From assembly GCF_008039615.1 (NCBI RefSeq), contig NZ_VDUZ01000001.1, forward strand, positions 301,856 to 365,855: a DNA stretch of 64,000 nucleotides. The letters are read 5' to 3'. The notes under the pieces are model-generated. The model was not told where the DNA came from. It was given only the letters and a program-made list of their open reading frames with translations, and searched no databases. Positions 51,877 to 60,713 of the stretch are shown here, in pieces. The stretch comes from Vineibacter terrae (GTDB lineage Bacteria > Pseudomonadota > Alphaproteobacteria > Reyranellales > Reyranellaceae). The first letter of the stretch is position 1. Each line of letters starts with the position of its first letter. The translations under genes were made by a program, and so were the position numbers.

Positions 51877-53100
51877 GTGCGTCGCCGCCTGTTCCTTGCC
51901 CTGCCCGCCATCGCCACCCTGCCACCGCCGGCCGCTGCCCGGCCGAGCGAGGGGTTTGTGCGCATCGAGGGCCGCCGCTTCGTGGCGCCCGACGGCACGA
52001 CGCTGCTGCTCAAGGGCATCAACCTCGGCAACTGGCTGATGCCCGAGGGCTACATGTTCAAGTTCGAGCGGGCCAAGGCGCCGCGCCAGATCGAGGGCGC
52101 CATCGAGCGCCTGGTCGGGCCGGCGGCGGCTGCCCGCTTCTGGCGGACCTTCCGTGACAATTACATTGCCGAGGACGACCTGCGCTTCATCGCCACGGTC
52201 GGCTTCAACATGGTGCGCATCCCGCTGCACTATCGGCACTTCGTCACGGCCACCACGCCGCCGCGCTTCGAAGGCGAGGGCTACGCCCTGCTCGACCGGG
52301 TCATCGGCTGGGCGCGCGCGCACGGCCTGCGCGTCGTGCTCGACATCCATGCCGCGCCCGGCGGCCAGACCGGCATCAACCACGATGACGGGCCGGGTTA
52401 TCCGCTGATGTTCTATGTTCCGGCGCACCGGCGGCTCACCATCGAGCTGTGGCGCCATATCGCGGCGCGCTATCGCGACGATCCGACGATCCTCGGCTAC
52501 GACCTGCTCAACGAGCCGATCGCGCCCTATCACGACGTCGCCTACCTCAACGGCAAGCTCGAGCCGTTCTATCGCGAGGCGACCGCCGCCATCCGGTCGG
52601 TCGACCCGCACCGCATCATCTTCCTCGGCGGCGGCCAGTGGAGCTCGAGCTTCGACATGCTCGGGCGGCCGTTCGCGCCCAACCTCGCCTACACGTTCCA
52701 CAGCTTCTGGGCCAGCACGCGCCGCGATTCGATCCAGCGCCATCTCGATTTCAGCTACCGCTATGACGTGCCGCTGTTCCTGGGCGAGACCGGCGAGCTG
52801 ACCGACGACTGGAATGAAAGCTTCCGCACGCTGCAGGAGCGCCACGGCATCGGCTGGAGCTTCTGGACGTACAAGAACCTCGACACGCCCTCGACCGTGG
52901 TGTCGATCCCCCGTCCCGCCGACTGGGACGCCATCGTCGCCATCGCCGACCGGCCGCCCGCGCGCTGGGGCGATCCGCTACCGCTGCCCAGGGAGCGCAT
53001 CGATGCGGCGCTGGCGCGGTATCTCGAGGGCACGCGCTTCGCCAACGGCACGATCCGCTGGAGCTACATCGCCTCCCTGGGCCTGAAGCCGGCGCTGTAG
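51877..53100 (+). CDS. Glycoside hydrolase family 5 (cellulase-like), secreted
   Basis: 407 residues. A signal peptide with an Arg cluster (VRRRLFLALPAIATLPP) is followed by a (beta/alpha)8 barrel: LLLKGINLGNWLMPEG, GFNMVRIPLHY, VVLDIHAAPGGQ. Acid/base Glu is E213 in YDLLNEPIAPYHD and the nucleophile E304 in LFLGETGEL. The pattern resembles the exo-beta-1,3-glucanase branch (GINLGNW). Start GTG 51877; no in-frame ATG is available. Extracytoplasmic glucan hydrolysis is likely. Confidence 0.9.
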   Translation: MRRRLFLALPAIATLPPPAAARPSEGFVRIEGRRFVAPDGTTLLLKGINLGNWLMPEGYMFKFERAKAPRQIEGAIERLVGPAAAARFWRTFRDNYIAEDDLRFIATVGFNMVRIPLHYRHFVTATTPPRFEGEGYALLDRVIGWARAHGLRVVLDIHAAPGGQTGINHDDGPGYPLMFYVPAHRRLTIELWRHIAARYRDDPTILGYDLLNEPIAPYHDVAYLNGKLEPFYREATAAIRSVDPHRIIFLGGGQWSSSFDMLGRPFAPNLAYTFHSFWASTRRDSIQRHLDFSYRYDVPLFLGETGELTDDWNESFRTLQERHGIGWSFWTYKNLDTPSTVVSIPRPADWDAIVAIADRPPARWGDPLPLPRERIDAALARYLEGTRFANGTIRWSYIASLGLKPAL

Positions 53101-53112
53101 GCTTTTTTTGCT

Positions 53113-53196
53113 GTCATCCCGAGCGCAGCGAGGGATCTCCTGCGAAGACGCACGGTGCGCCATTCGCGGGAGATCCCTCGCTGCGCTCGGGATGAC
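53113..53196. repeat. Interspersed palindromic repeat, family A, copy 6
   Basis: Between the convergent GH5 and livF genes. Arms gtcatcccgagcgcagcgag and its complement, loop with cgcacggtgcgcca. A run of seven T precedes it (53102-53109), just after the GH5 stop. A lone half-copy (gctgcgctcgggatgg) lies at about 54060-54076. Confidence 0.85.
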
Positions 53197-53218
53197 GGTG
53201 AAGATGTGAAGGTATGGC

Positions 53219-54013
53219 CTACGACAGCCAGCGTTTGCGGCGCTTGTAGTGCTTCACGTCGCGGTAGGATTTGCGCGAGCCGACCTCGTTGAGGCCGAGG
53301 TAGAATTCCTTGATGTCGGCGTTGTCGCGCAGCTTGGCGGCCGAGCCTTCCAGCACGATGCGGCCGTTCTCCATGACATAGCCGTGGTCGGCGATCTCCA
53401 GCGCCAGGGTCGCGTTCTGCTCGACCAGCAGCACCGTCAGGTTCTCGTTCTGCACCAGCTTGCGCACGATGCCGAAGATCTCCTCCACCAGCATGGGCGC
53501 CAGGCCCAGCGAAGGCTCGTCGAGCAGGATCACCTTGGGCCGGCTCATCAGGGCCCGGCCGATCGCCAGCATCTGCTGCTCGCCGCCAGACAGATAGCCC
53601 GACTGCTGGTAACGGCGCTCGCGCAAGCGCGGGAAATAGCCGTAGACCAGCTCGATGGTCTCGCGCACCTCGCGCATGTCGGGGCGAATATGGCCGCCGG
53701 CGACGAGGTTCTCCTCCGTGGTCAGGTGCTCGAAGACACGGCGGCCTTCGAACACCTGGGCCAGCCCCAGGCGCGTGACGTCGAACGCCTGCATGCCGTC
53801 GATGCGCCGGCCGTTGAGCTCCACCGCACCCTTGGTGACCTCGCCGCGCTCGCTGCGCAGCACGCCGGAAATCGCCTTCAACGTCGTCGTCTTGCCGGCC
53901 CCGTTGGCCCCCAGCAGGGTCGTGATCGTGCCCTGCCCGACCGTGATCGAGACGCCCTTCAGGACCAGGATCACGCCGTCATAGACGACCTCAACGTTGT
54001 TCAAGCTCAGCAT
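53219..54013 (-). CDS. livF: Branched-chain amino acid-type ABC transporter ATPase LivF
   Basis: 264 residues. Walker A GANGAGKTT, signature LSGGEQQMLAIGRAL, Walker B VILLDEPSLGLAP, H-loop LVEQN. A C-terminal basic extension of about 25 residues (GSRKSYRDVKHYKRRKR) goes beyond standard LivF. With LivG it drives the LivHM channel encoded upstream. It is the last gene of a seven-gene cluster on the minus strand. Confidence 0.94.
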   Translation of the reverse strand: MLSLNNVEVVYDGVILVLKGVSITVGQGTITTLLGANGAGKTTTLKAISGVLRSERGEVTKGAVELNGRRIDGMQAFDVTRLGLAQVFEGRRVFEHLTTEENLVAGGHIRPDMREVRETIELVYGYFPRLRERRYQQSGYLSGGEQQMLAIGRALMSRPKVILLDEPSLGLAPMLVEEIFGIVRKLVQNENLTVLLVEQNATLALEIADHGYVMENGRIVLEGSAAKLRDNADIKEFYLGLNEVGSRKSYRDVKHYKRRKRWLS

Positions 54014-54133
54014 GGGCGGCCTGTCGCAGGGGTGTGGCGCGCCGGGCGCCAGGATCCCGCGCTGCGCTCGGGATGGCTGCCGGCGGTGCAGGATGGCGGG
54101 TCGCCGTCAGGCAGCGACCCGCCTCGCGGCGTA

Positions 54134-55399
54134 TCAGCCGCCGGCCTTCTTGGCATCGGCTTCCAGGTGCTTCTTCAGCACGTCGCGGTAGGCCTGGGTC
54201 CATTCCGTCGCCTTGACCAGCTTGCCGCCCTTGACCTGGAACACCTGGACCCAGCCGCCGCCCTCGTGGTCCTCCGGCGTGAGGGCGAGCGGCGGCGCCA
54301 CCCCGCCCAGCGGCTCGAGGTCCTTGGCGGTGACCGACTCGAAGCCCTTCTTCACATCCTCGCCGGTCGGCTGGGCGCCGCCCTTGGCCTTGATGGCATT
54401 GCGCATCGCCACCACGTGCATGGCCGCCCACACGACGCCGCGGTTGTAGTAGACGGTCGACGCCATCTCCTTCGGCGGCTGCTTGCCCTGTGCCTTGTAC
54501 ATCTCGATGATGTCCTTGTTCACGGCGTAGTCGCTGCCGACGCCGGCGAACTGCATCGTGTAGTAGCCCTCGGCGACGCCGTAGCCGCCGGCCGCCTCGA
54601 CGTCAGCCTCGGCCGAGCCCCACACGAAGCTGATCACCTTGCTGAGCGGGTAGCCGACCCGCTTCAGCTCCTTGATCGACACCGACGGCGCGCGCCCGAA
54701 CAGGTGCGCAATGACGAAGTCGGCGCGGAAGCGCTGGGCGATGTCGAGCACCTGGGCGCCCATCTCGACGCCCGGCGCCGGCACGGCGAAGGTCTTGAGC
54801 TCGAAGCCCTCGCTCTTGGCCAGGTCCTCGAGGATCGGCAGCGGCTCCTTGCCGGCCGGATTGTCGTAGAACAGGTAGGCGATCTTCTTGCCCTTCAGGC
54901 TGCCGCCCAGCCGGTCCTTGGCGAACTTGACGCCCATCGCGCCCTGCGACCAGTAGCTGGCGGCGATCGGGAACGAGTACGGATAGCGCTTGCCGTCGGC
55001 GCCGACCGCGGTGCCGAAGCCCGGCGACGTGCCGGGGATCTTGTCCTCGGCCAGGCGCTGGGTCAGCGCCGCCACGATGGGCGTGCCGTAGAGCGCCACC
55101 GAGACCGCGCCCTCCTTCTTCTGGCGCTCGTAGCCCTCGACGCCGGGCGGCACCTTGTACTCGTTGTCGATCTCGACGACCCGGATCTTGTAGCCTTCGA
55201 TGCCGCCGCGCGAATTCACCAGCGCCATGTAGTCGTGGAAACCCGGGCACATGATCGTGCTGACCGTCTGGGTCGGACCGACACGGTCGCACTGCACGCC
55301 GACCACGATCTCCTTCTGCGCCCAGGCAGCCGTGCTGGCCACCCCTGTCGCTGCCGCAACCAGCGCATAGGACAGAAAACGACTTACACTGATGGACAT
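54134..55399 (-). CDS. Liv-type periplasmic binding protein, copy 1
   Basis: 421 residues. Signal peptide 1-27 (ASTAAWAQ). The mature part KEIVVGVQCDRVGPTQTV and the two-lobe Peripla_BP_6 pattern (VALYGTPIVAALTQRLAED, GKKIAYLFYDNPAGKEPLPI) mark the branched-chain/aromatic acid binding family. It is a close paralogue of the next gene upstream, sharing long blocks such as VAEGYYTxQFAGVG and DDHEGGGWVQ-like ends. It probably captures the substrate for the adjoining LivHMGF. Confidence 0.93.
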   Translation of the reverse strand: MSISVSRFLSYALVAAATGVASTAAWAQKEIVVGVQCDRVGPTQTVSTIMCPGFHDYMALVNSRGGIEGYKIRVVEIDNEYKVPPGVEGYERQKKEGAVSVALYGTPIVAALTQRLAEDKIPGTSPGFGTAVGADGKRYPYSFPIAASYWSQGAMGVKFAKDRLGGSLKGKKIAYLFYDNPAGKEPLPILEDLAKSEGFELKTFAVPAPGVEMGAQVLDIAQRFRADFVIAHLFGRAPSVSIKELKRVGYPLSKVISFVWGSAEADVEAAGGYGVAEGYYTMQFAGVGSDYAVNKDIIEMYKAQGKQPPKEMASTVYYNRGVVWAAMHVVAMRNAIKAKGGAQPTGEDVKKGFESVTAKDLEPLGGVAPPLALTPEDHEGGGWVQVFQVKGGKLVKATEWTQAYRDVLKKHLEADAKKAGG

Positions 55400-55471
55400 G
55401 CTTTCCTCCCTTTATTTTCTCGCCGCCGGATCGGCCTGCTTGCATCGCCGGCCCGGCTTGTGACGCTGCGC

Positions 55472-56725
55472 TCAGTTCCTCTTTGCATCGGCCTCAAGAT
55501 GCTTCTTCACCACGTCACGATACGCCTGCATCCATTCGCTTGCCTTCACAAACTTGCCGCCCTTGACCTGGAAGATCTGCACCCAGCCGCCGCCCTCGTG
55601 GTCATCGGCGGTGATCTCGAGCGGCGGCGAGATGCCGCCGACGGCTGCCAGGCTCTTGGCGTTGATCGTCTCGAAGCCTTTCTTGACGTCCTCGCTTGTC
55701 GGCATGCCGCCCGCCTTGGCCTTGACCGCGTTGCGGATGGCCTCGACATGCGCCGCGGCCCAGACAATACCGCGATTGTAGTAGACCGTTGATGCCAGCT
55801 CCCGGGGCACCGGCTTGCCTTCCTTCTTGTACATGTCCGCGATTTCCGCCCGCACCGGATGGTCCGGACCGACACCCGCAAACTGCACGGTGTAGTAGCC
55901 CTCGGCCACGCCGAAGCCGCCCGCTGCCTCGACGTCGGCTTCGGCGGCGCTCCAGACGAAGCCCAGCACCTTGCTGAGCGGATAGCCGACCCGCTTGAAC
56001 TCCTTGATCGCTACCGAGGGCGAGCGACCGAACAGGTGCGCCATCACGAAATCCGCGCGATAGCGCTGCGCGATGTCGAGCACCTGGGCGCCGAGCTCGA
56101 GCCCCGGCGCCGGCACCGCGAAGGTCCTGAGCTCGAAGCCTTCGACCTTGGCCAGCGTTTCGAGGATTGGCAGCGGCTCGCGGCCGGCGGGGTTGTCGAT
56201 ATAGAGATAGCCGATCTTCTTGCCCTTGAGGCTGCCGCCCAGGGCCTGCTTGGCGAACTGGATGCCGCCGGCGGCCTGCGACCAGTAGCCGGCCGCCATC
56301 GGGATCAGGTAGGGATAGCGCCTGCCGTCGGCGGCGACGGCGTTGCCGAAGCCGGGCGCCGTTCCCGGGATCCTGTCGTCGTTGAGGCGCTGCGTGAGGG
56401 CGGCGACGATCGCCGTGCCGTAGAGCGCCACCGCGACGGCCCCCTCCTTCTTCATACGCTCATAGGCTTCGACGCCCTGCGGCACCTTGTACTCGGTGTC
56501 GATCTCGAGCACCTTGATCTTGTAGCCCTCGACGCCGCCCTTGCTGTTGACCAGGGCCATGTAGTCGTGGAACGCCGGACAGATCACTGCGCAGATGGTC
56601 TGGGTAAGGCCGACCCGGTCGGACTGGAAGCCGACCGTGATCTCCTTCTGCGCGCCGGCCGGCGTGCCCGACAATGCCATCGCCGCCGCTGCGCCGAAAA
56701 GCCGTTTCAGTCCTTTGCTTGGCAT
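55472..56725 (-). CDS. Liv-type periplasmic binding protein, copy 2
   Basis: 417 residues. Signal peptide 1-25 (ALSGTPAGAQ). Same family and architecture as the gene just downstream, about two-thirds identical by eye, so a tandem duplication followed by divergence. Differences cluster around the cleft (for example CAVICPAFHDYM against STIMCPGFHDYM), suggesting a shift in ligand range. ATG 56725 gives MPSKGLKRLFG. Confidence 0.93.
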   Translation of the reverse strand: MPSKGLKRLFGAAAAMALSGTPAGAQKEITVGFQSDRVGLTQTICAVICPAFHDYMALVNSKGGVEGYKIKVLEIDTEYKVPQGVEAYERMKKEGAVAVALYGTAIVAALTQRLNDDRIPGTAPGFGNAVAADGRRYPYLIPMAAGYWSQAAGGIQFAKQALGGSLKGKKIGYLYIDNPAGREPLPILETLAKVEGFELRTFAVPAPGLELGAQVLDIAQRYRADFVMAHLFGRSPSVAIKEFKRVGYPLSKVLGFVWSAAEADVEAAGGFGVAEGYYTVQFAGVGPDHPVRAEIADMYKKEGKPVPRELASTVYYNRGIVWAAAHVEAIRNAVKAKAGGMPTSEDVKKGFETINAKSLAAVGGISPPLEITADDHEGGGWVQIFQVKGGKFVKASEWMQAYRDVVKKHLEADAKRN

Positions 56726-56754
56726 GTGCGTCCTTTTTAGGCGAACCCGGCGCG

Positions 56755-57843
56755 TCAGTAGGAGAAAGGCCAGACCCGGAAGTAGTTGCGGATATTGCGC
56801 CACAGGCGGTTGAGCCCCTCGGGCTCGAGAACCAGGAACACGATGATCAGCAGCCCGAAGGTGATGACGCGCACGTTCGAGACGACGTGCTGGATCTGCT
56901 GCATCTCGAACACCAGCGTGCCCAGGCTCTCGACGATCCAGGTGATCGCGATCGGCAACAGGGTCACGAAGATCGCGCCCAGCACCGAGCCCAGCACCGA
57001 CCCAAGGCCGCCTATGATGATCATCGCCAGGTAGTCGATCGACACGACGATCTGGAACTGCTCGTAGTTCGCGATGCCCAGGTAATAGGTGTACAGCACG
57101 CCGGTGACGCCGGCGTAGAACGAGGAGATCGCGAACGCGAGCAGCTTGTAGCGGTAGATGTTGATGCCGATGATCTCGGCGGCGATGTCCTGGTCGCGGA
57201 TGGCGACGAAGGCGCGCCCTATGCGGCTGCGCACGAGGTTCAGCGTCGCCACGATCGCCAGCGCCACGAAGAACAGCAGGAAGAAATAGAGCTGGCCCTG
57301 GGTCTTGAACTCGTAGCCGAACAGGTGCGGCTTGGGCACTTCGATCGAGGCCTGGGCCCCGCCCGAGATCGCCGGCACGTGGTTGATCGTCCATTCGATG
57401 ATGAGCTGGCCGGCCAGGGTCGCGATCGCCAGGTACAGGCCCTTGATGCGCAGGCTGGGGATGCCGACGACGGCGCCGATCAGCGCCGCCATCAGGCCAC
57501 CGGCCGGCAGCGTGATCCAGAAAGGCAGATCCCATCGCACCGCCAGGTTGGCGGCGGTGTAGGCGCCGACCGACATGAAGGCGGCGTGGCCGATCGAGAT
57601 CTGGCCGGTGTAGCCGACCAGGATGTTCAGGCCCAGCGCGCCGACGATGGCGATGAAGATCAGGTTGATGATCGACAGGTAGTAGTTGGCGGACAGCGCC
57701 GGCATCAGCGCGCCGAGGACGAAAGGCAGCAGGACGACGGCCGCGGCGATGACCGCCACCGTGGCCTTGGCGATCGGCAGCGGGTAGAGCGCCATGTCGG
57801 CGGCATAGGTCGTCTTGAATATGCCCGACTCGCGATGGAACAT
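56755..57843 (-). CDS. livM: Liv-type ABC transporter permease LivM
   Basis: 362 residues, about ten membrane segments. Signatures: LNILVGYTGQISIGHAAFM, GIPSLRIKGLYLAIATLAG and the cytoplasmic loop RIGRAFVAIRDQDIAAEIIGI that contacts the ATPases. Forms the channel with LivH, whose stop lies about 20 bases upstream. Confidence 0.95.
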   Translation of the reverse strand: MFHRESGIFKTTYAADMALYPLPIAKATVAVIAAAVVLLPFVLGALMPALSANYYLSIINLIFIAIVGALGLNILVGYTGQISIGHAAFMSVGAYTAANLAVRWDLPFWITLPAGGLMAALIGAVVGIPSLRIKGLYLAIATLAGQLIIEWTINHVPAISGGAQASIEVPKPHLFGYEFKTQGQLYFFLLFFVALAIVATLNLVRSRIGRAFVAIRDQDIAAEIIGINIYRYKLLAFAISSFYAGVTGVLYTYYLGIANYEQFQIVVSIDYLAMIIIGGLGSVLGSVLGAIFVTLLPIAITWIVESLGTLVFEMQQIQHVVSNVRVITFGLLIIVFLVLEPEGLNRLWRNIRNYFRVWPFSY

Positions 57844-57862
57844 GGTCCGGATCCGCCTGCTG

Positions 57863-58756
57863 CTAGACGCGCTCGATCTTGCGCTTGCCGAAGATGCCGT
57901 AGGGCCGGATCATCAGCGCGATGATCATGACCACGTAGGGGGCGAAATCCTTGGTGCCGCCGCCGACATAGGGGTCGATGTAGCCGGCCGCCAGGTTCTC
58001 GACGATGCCGATGATCAGGCCGCCCACGACCGCGCCGATGATCGAATCCAGGCCGCCCAGGATGACCACCGGGAACACCTTCAGCCCGACCAGGGCCAGG
58101 TGCACGTCGACGCCCAGCATCGAGCCCCAGACGACGCCGCCCAGCGCCGAGACGATGCCGGCCATGGCCCAGGCCAGCGCGAAGTAGCGCTCGACGTTGA
58201 TGCCCATGGCCATGGCGACCTGCTGGTTGTCGGCCACCGCCCGCATGGCGATGCCCATGCGGCTCTTGAGGAAGAACCAGCTGAAGCCGGCCAGGAACAG
58301 GATCGACACGCCGGCGCCCACGAGCTGGACCGGCTGCAGCATGACCGGCCCCAGCGCGATCGGCTCCTCGCCGATGAACTCCGGCAGCGAGATCGGCCGC
58401 GTGCCGGCGCCGAAGACCAGCGGCAGCAGGCCGCGCAGCAGGGCGGCCAGTCCGATGGTGGCCATGATCACCGCCACGATCGGCCGGCCCAGCAGCGGCC
58501 GCAGCATGACGCGCTCGAGCAGGAAGCTGAACAGGACCATGGCCGCCAGCGCCACCACGACGCCGAGGAAGAAGCTGGTCGACGCCGCCACGACGACGGC
58601 GGCGATGATGCCGGCCGACATCACGAACTCGCCCTGCGCGAAGTTGATGGCGTCGGTCGCCTTGTAGACCAGCACGAAGCCCAGCGCGATCAGGGCGTAC
58701 ATCAGGCCGATCAGGATGCCGTTGACGAGCAGCAGCAGCGTGAATTCCCATTCCAT
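57863..58756 (-). CDS. livH: Liv-type ABC transporter permease LivH
   Basis: 297 residues, about eight membrane segments. Opening block LLLVNGILIGLMYALIALGF and the loop SRMGIAMRAVADNQQVAMAMGI are typical of LivH. The gene is 13 bases downstream of the acyl-CoA synthetase stop. Confidence 0.95.
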   Translation of the reverse strand: MEWEFTLLLLVNGILIGLMYALIALGFVLVYKATDAINFAQGEFVMSAGIIAAVVVAASTSFFLGVVVALAAMVLFSFLLERVMLRPLLGRPIVAVIMATIGLAALLRGLLPLVFGAGTRPISLPEFIGEEPIALGPVMLQPVQLVGAGVSILFLAGFSWFFLKSRMGIAMRAVADNQQVAMAMGINVERYFALAWAMAGIVSALGGVVWGSMLGVDVHLALVGLKVFPVVILGGLDSIIGAVVGGLIIGIVENLAAGYIDPYVGGGTKDFAPYVVMIIALMIRPYGIFGKRKIERV

Positions 58757-58769
58757 GACGCGAACGCTC

Positions 58770-60713
58770 CTAGGCCGCCTGCCGGGCCGCGGCGGCGGGA
58801 GCCGCGCCGTGGATCCCGATGGTCGATGTCAGCGTCGACTTGCGGCCATCCTCGAAGGTGATCTCCATCGTCACCTCGACCTCGCTATCGCCGCTGTAGA
58901 AGGCATCGATGACCGCGGCGTATTTCTCGGCCACGAAGCGGCGGCGCACCTTGCGCGTGCGCGTCATCTCCGCATCGTCGGCATCCAGCTCCTTGTTCAG
59001 CAGCAGGTAGCGGCGGACCTGAGCCGCGGGTGGCAGCGTGGCATTACACTTCGCGATCTCCTCGCCGATCAGCGTCGCCACCTCCGGCTTGCGGCTGAGG
59101 TCCATGAAGCTGGTGTAGGCCAGGTTGCGGCGCTCGGCCCAATTGCCGACGGTGCCCATGTCGATGGCGATCATTGCGGCCACGAACGGCTTGCCGTCGC
59201 CGAACGCCACCGCCTCGCGGATGAAGGGGCTGAACTTCAGCTTGTTCTCGACGAATTGCGGCGCGAACGGCGTGCCGTCCGACAGCTTGCCCACGTCCTT
59301 GGCGCGGTCGATGATCACGAGGTGGCCGCGCGGGTCGACGAAGCCGGCATCACCGGTCTTGAGCCAGCCGTCGGCGGTGAAGGTCTCGCGCGTGGCCTCG
59401 TCCTGCTTGAAGTAGCCCTTGAAGACGTTCGCGCCGTTGACCAGCACCTCGCCGCGGTCGTCGACCCGCACCTCGATGCCCGGCAGCGTGCGGCCGACCG
59501 AGTTGGGGTCGGCTTCCGTGTCGGGCTGGCAGGCGATCAGCGCCGAGGCCTCGGTGGCGCCGTACACCTGCTTGAGGTTGATGCCAAAGGCGCGGAAGAA
59601 GCGGAAGCTGTCGGCGCCCAGCGGCGCGCCGCCGGTGTAGCAGGTGCGGGCGTTGCGCAGGCCGAGCTGGTCGCGCACCGGCCCGTAGACCAGGAATTCC
59701 CCCAGCGCGTAGGCCAGGCGCTGACCGAATGGCACCGCCCGCCCCTCCGACCGCGCCAGCTCGACCTGCTCGGCGACACGGCGCAAGCGCTCGAAAACCC
59801 GGCGCTTGAACGGCGTGGCATCGCCACCTTTGACCTGCATCGTGGTCAGCATGTTCTCCCAGATGCGCGGCGGCGCCACCAGGCCGCTGGGCCCCAGCTC
59901 GCGCAGGTCGCGCTGCACCGTCTCGGGACTCTCGGGGCAGTTCGCCGTGGTCCCTGCCACCAGGCCGACACCGACGGTGAAGGTGGCATCGCCGAGCCAA
60001 GCCATCGGCAGGTACGACAGCCAATTGTCGCCGCGGCGGATGCCTTCGGTCTGGACGAACGCCTCGGCAATGGTGATCAGGTTGCGATGTGTCAACATCA
60101 CACCCTTGGGGTTGCCGGTCGTGCCCGAGGTGTAGGCGATCATCGTCACGTCGTCGGCGCCGCCCTGGCCCAGCTCGGCCTCGAAGAAGCCGGCTTGCGC
60201 GGCGCCGAAGGCACGACCTGCCTCGACGACATCCGGGAACGACCTGATGAACGGATAGCGGGCATAGTCCGTCATGCCGCGTGGATCGTCGTAGATGAGC
60301 CAGCGCAGGCTCGGCAGCTGGTCCTTGAGCGACAGGACCTTGTCGACCTGCTCCTGGTCCTCGGCGACGATGACCGACACCTCGGCATGGTTCAGCACGT
60401 AGACCAGCTCGGCCGCGATCGAGTCCTGGTACACCGGCACCGAGTAGCCGCCCAACGCCGATGCGCTCAGCTGAGCGGCGTAGAGTTGCGGGCGGTTGTC
60501 CCCGACGACCGTCAGCTTCCAGCCGCGTTTGAAGCCCAGCGACGCCAGCCCGAGCGCAAAATCGCGCACCAGCGCATGGTAGTCGGCCCAGCTGTAGGTT
60601 TGCCAGATGCCGCGGTTCTTCTCGCGCAGGGCCGGCTCGGCCGGCCATTGCCGTGCGTTGCGCGCCAGCAGCTTGGGCAAGGTGCAGGTGTCGGGTGAGT
60701 CGACGAGGCTCAT
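58770..60713 (-). CDS. AMP-binding acyl-CoA synthetase (FadD15-like long-chain type)
   Basis: 647 residues of the ANL adenylating family: AMP-binding P-loop YTSGTTGNPKGVMLTHRN, A5 motif QVYGATEASA, and DGWLKTGDAGFVD with the hinge Asp and IIDRAKD. It activates a carboxylic acid to its CoA thioester. The ATG overlaps the livG stop by four bases and livH follows at 13 bases, so it is locked into the transporter operon; this arrangement occurs in clusters for aromatic or branched acids. The short C-terminal tail is Ala-rich. Confidence 0.93.
   Translation of the reverse strand: MSLVDSPDTCTLPKLLARNARQWPAEPALREKNRGIWQTYSWADYHALVRDFALGLASLGFKRGWKLTVVGDNRPQLYAAQLSASALGGYSVPVYQDSIAAELVYVLNHAEVSVIVAEDQEQVDKVLSLKDQLPSLRWLIYDDPRGMTDYARYPFIRSFPDVVEAGRAFGAAQAGFFEAELGQGGADDVTMIAYTSGTTGNPKGVMLTHRNLITIAEAFVQTEGIRRGDNWLSYLPMAWLGDATFTVGVGLVAGTTANCPESPETVQRDLRELGPSGLVAPPRIWENMLTTMQVKGGDATPFKRRVFERLRRVAEQVELARSEGRAVPFGQRLAYALGEFLVYGPVRDQLGLRNARTCYTGGAPLGADSFRFFRAFGINLKQVYGATEASALIACQPDTEADPNSVGRTLPGIEVRVDDRGEVLVNGANVFKGYFKQDEATRETFTADGWLKTGDAGFVDPRGHLVIIDRAKDVGKLSDGTPFAPQFVENKLKFSPFIREAVAFGDGKPFVAAMIAIDMGTVGNWAERRNLAYTSFMDLSRKPEVATLIGEEIAKCNATLPPAAQVRRYLLLNKELDADDAEMTRTRKVRRRFVAEKYAAVIDAFYSGDSEVEVTMEITFEDGRKSTLTSTIGIHGAAPAAAARQAA

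Noticed and set aside
7005..53196. Family A repeats considered as a CRISPR array
   Set aside because: Copies are kilobases apart, palindromic throughout, and there are no regular spacers or cas genes.
7005..53196. Family A and B palindromes considered as intrinsic terminators
   Set aside because: The stems are far too long and lack a following T-run in nearly all copies; some lie inside operons.
53249..55792. An 847-codon plus-strand frame over livF and the binding proteins
   Set aside because: Antisense to clear Liv genes and shows repeated His/Leu/Asp-rich low-complexity typical of a shadow frame.
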